From Flavobacteriaceae bacterium (GTDB lineage Bacteria; Bacteroidota; Bacteroidia; Flavobacteriales; Flavobacteriaceae): 64,000 bases of DNA. A model generated the notes under the pieces. It was not told the origin of the DNA, did not search any database, and was given only the letters and a program-made list of their open reading frames with translations. A program made the position numbers and the translations under genes. Positions 63,580-64,000 of the stretch are shown here, piece by piece. Every line of letters starts with the position of its first letter. The first letter of the stretch is position 1. The stretch lies in assembly GCA_029248185.1 (NCBI GenBank), contig JAQWJV010000010.1, positions 1 to 64,000 on the forward strand. The letters are read 5' to 3'.

Positions 63580-64000
63580 ATGGACTTGAATTTTAGTTTA
63601 CCTCCACTAACTTTCGAGACCATCATTAACACGCTTCTAGTTCCCTCAGTTTTTTTTTATTATTGGTTTAATTCCAAAATGAAGAGTAACTTTATTTTGT
63701 ATGCTCTTTTTTTTTCTTGGATGGGGAACCTATTTCTTTTAATCAATTTTAATCCAGAGTTTCAAAAATGGATTGTATCTTCTTTTTGGATATCCAATAG
63801 CCTTTTTTTTATTCAATTCATCAATTTTAAAAGGGAGTATTTTTTTAGGGAACATTTATTAGGACTCATTTTTTATTTTTCTTATTTGATTGTTTTTCTT
63901 ACTCATGTCTTTTCCTCTTTGGGAGAGATGAAACTTCTTGCTCTTGTTCATGGTTTGACCACCGCTGTTTTTGGAAGTTTTACAGTAATGCAATTATTTA
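63580..64000 (+). CDS. Integral membrane protein, 3' end outside window (YhhN-like?)
   Basis: An open frame runs from ATG 63580 to the window edge (140 codons) and codes for several hydrophobic helices (LLVPSVFFYYWFN, FILYALFFSWMGNLFLLI, LGLIFYFSYLIVFLTHVF). The pattern of short helices joined by basic residues is like the YhhN/TMEM86 lysoplasmalogenase family, but that is only a guess. An in-frame ATG at 63559 is an alternative start. Confidence 0.6.
   Translation, partial: MDLNFSLPPLTFETIINTLLVPSVFFYYWFNSKMKSNFILYALFFSWMGNLFLLINFNPEFQKWIVSSFWISNSLFFIQFINFKREYFFREHLLGLIFYFSYLIVFLTHVFSSLGEMKLLALVHGLTTAVFGSFTVMQLF

Noticed and set aside
1-64000. CRISPR arrays, insertion sequences, prophage or integration sites
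   Set aside because: No regularly spaced repeats, transposase or integrase frames, or tRNA-flanking direct repeats were seen; the only long repeat is the TonB duplication.

Overview
The window is an AT-rich, densely coded chromosomal stretch from a member of the Bacteroidota, most likely a marine Flavobacteriaceae. The signs are a type IX secretion (T9SS) sorting tail on a secreted protease, a PorG-type gene beside nadK/uppS/bamA, two tandem OmpH genes, A-rich start sites without Shine-Dalgarno sequences, promoter boxes of the TAnnTTTG type, many -AQ signal peptides and SC-type lipoprotein signals, and Bacteroidota-type cytochrome oxidase genes. There is no phage, transposon, CRISPR array or rRNA. 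I found one tRNA (Leu-CAA). No gene-free stretch exceeds 300 bases.

Layout. 1-1.24 kb: two nearly identical tandem TonB-family genes, the first cut by the window edge. 1.3-6.4 kb: terminal oxidase assembly and subunit genes (ctaB, two subunit III genes, subunit IV, a SCO-like protein, SCO, DUF420 protein, a small CxxC membrane protein). 6.5-12.3 kb: a five-gene MacAB/TolC-type tripartite exporter with a separate ATPase and two different permeases. 12.4-14.9 kb: PhyH dioxygenase, SDR and tsaB. 14.9-22.6 kb: an Nfu-type Fe-S scaffold and a carbonic-anhydrase-like protein, then the minus-strand envelope operon nadK-porG-uppS-bamA-ompH-ompH. 22.7-26 kb: pdxJ, a hydrolase, a frameshifted GNAT gene and aspartate kinase. 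26-32 kb (minus): ArsC-like phosphatase, 2-hydroxyacid dehydrogenase, mgtE, rsmA, DUF4286, serS, ribF. 32.2-36.7 kb: a large T9SS-exported metzincin protease overlapping a lipoprotein that shares its FN3-like module. 36.7-39.2 kb: pth, rplY, prs and tRNA-Leu.

39-64 kb is more accessory: a DUF885 protein, an 11-Asp-box beta-propeller protein, an aldo/keto reductase fused to a RidA domain, an APC permease, a gamma-glutamyltransferase-like lipoprotein, two exported sugar-isomerase/epimerase-fold proteins, an exported RidA, a SOUL heme-binding protein, an lldD-xylB-xylA operon, etfBA-scoAB, a DUF1080 lipoprotein, a His-rich small protein, a lipoprotein and a TonB-dependent receptor with a metal-receptor-like motif.

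How they may work together (inference): the exported epimerase-fold proteins and the DUF1080 protein resemble parts of the periplasmic 3-keto-glycoside breakdown route, and xylA/xylB add pentose use. EtfBA and ScoAB serve acyl-CoA or ketone-body oxidation, feeding the respiratory chain whose oxidase is assembled by the first cluster. The end of the window looks like a TonB-dependent metal uptake locus. Most of the window is ordinary core genome. The best leads are the AKR-RidA fusion, the protease/lipoprotein pair, the keto-sugar candidates, the metal-receptor locus and the frameshifted GNAT.
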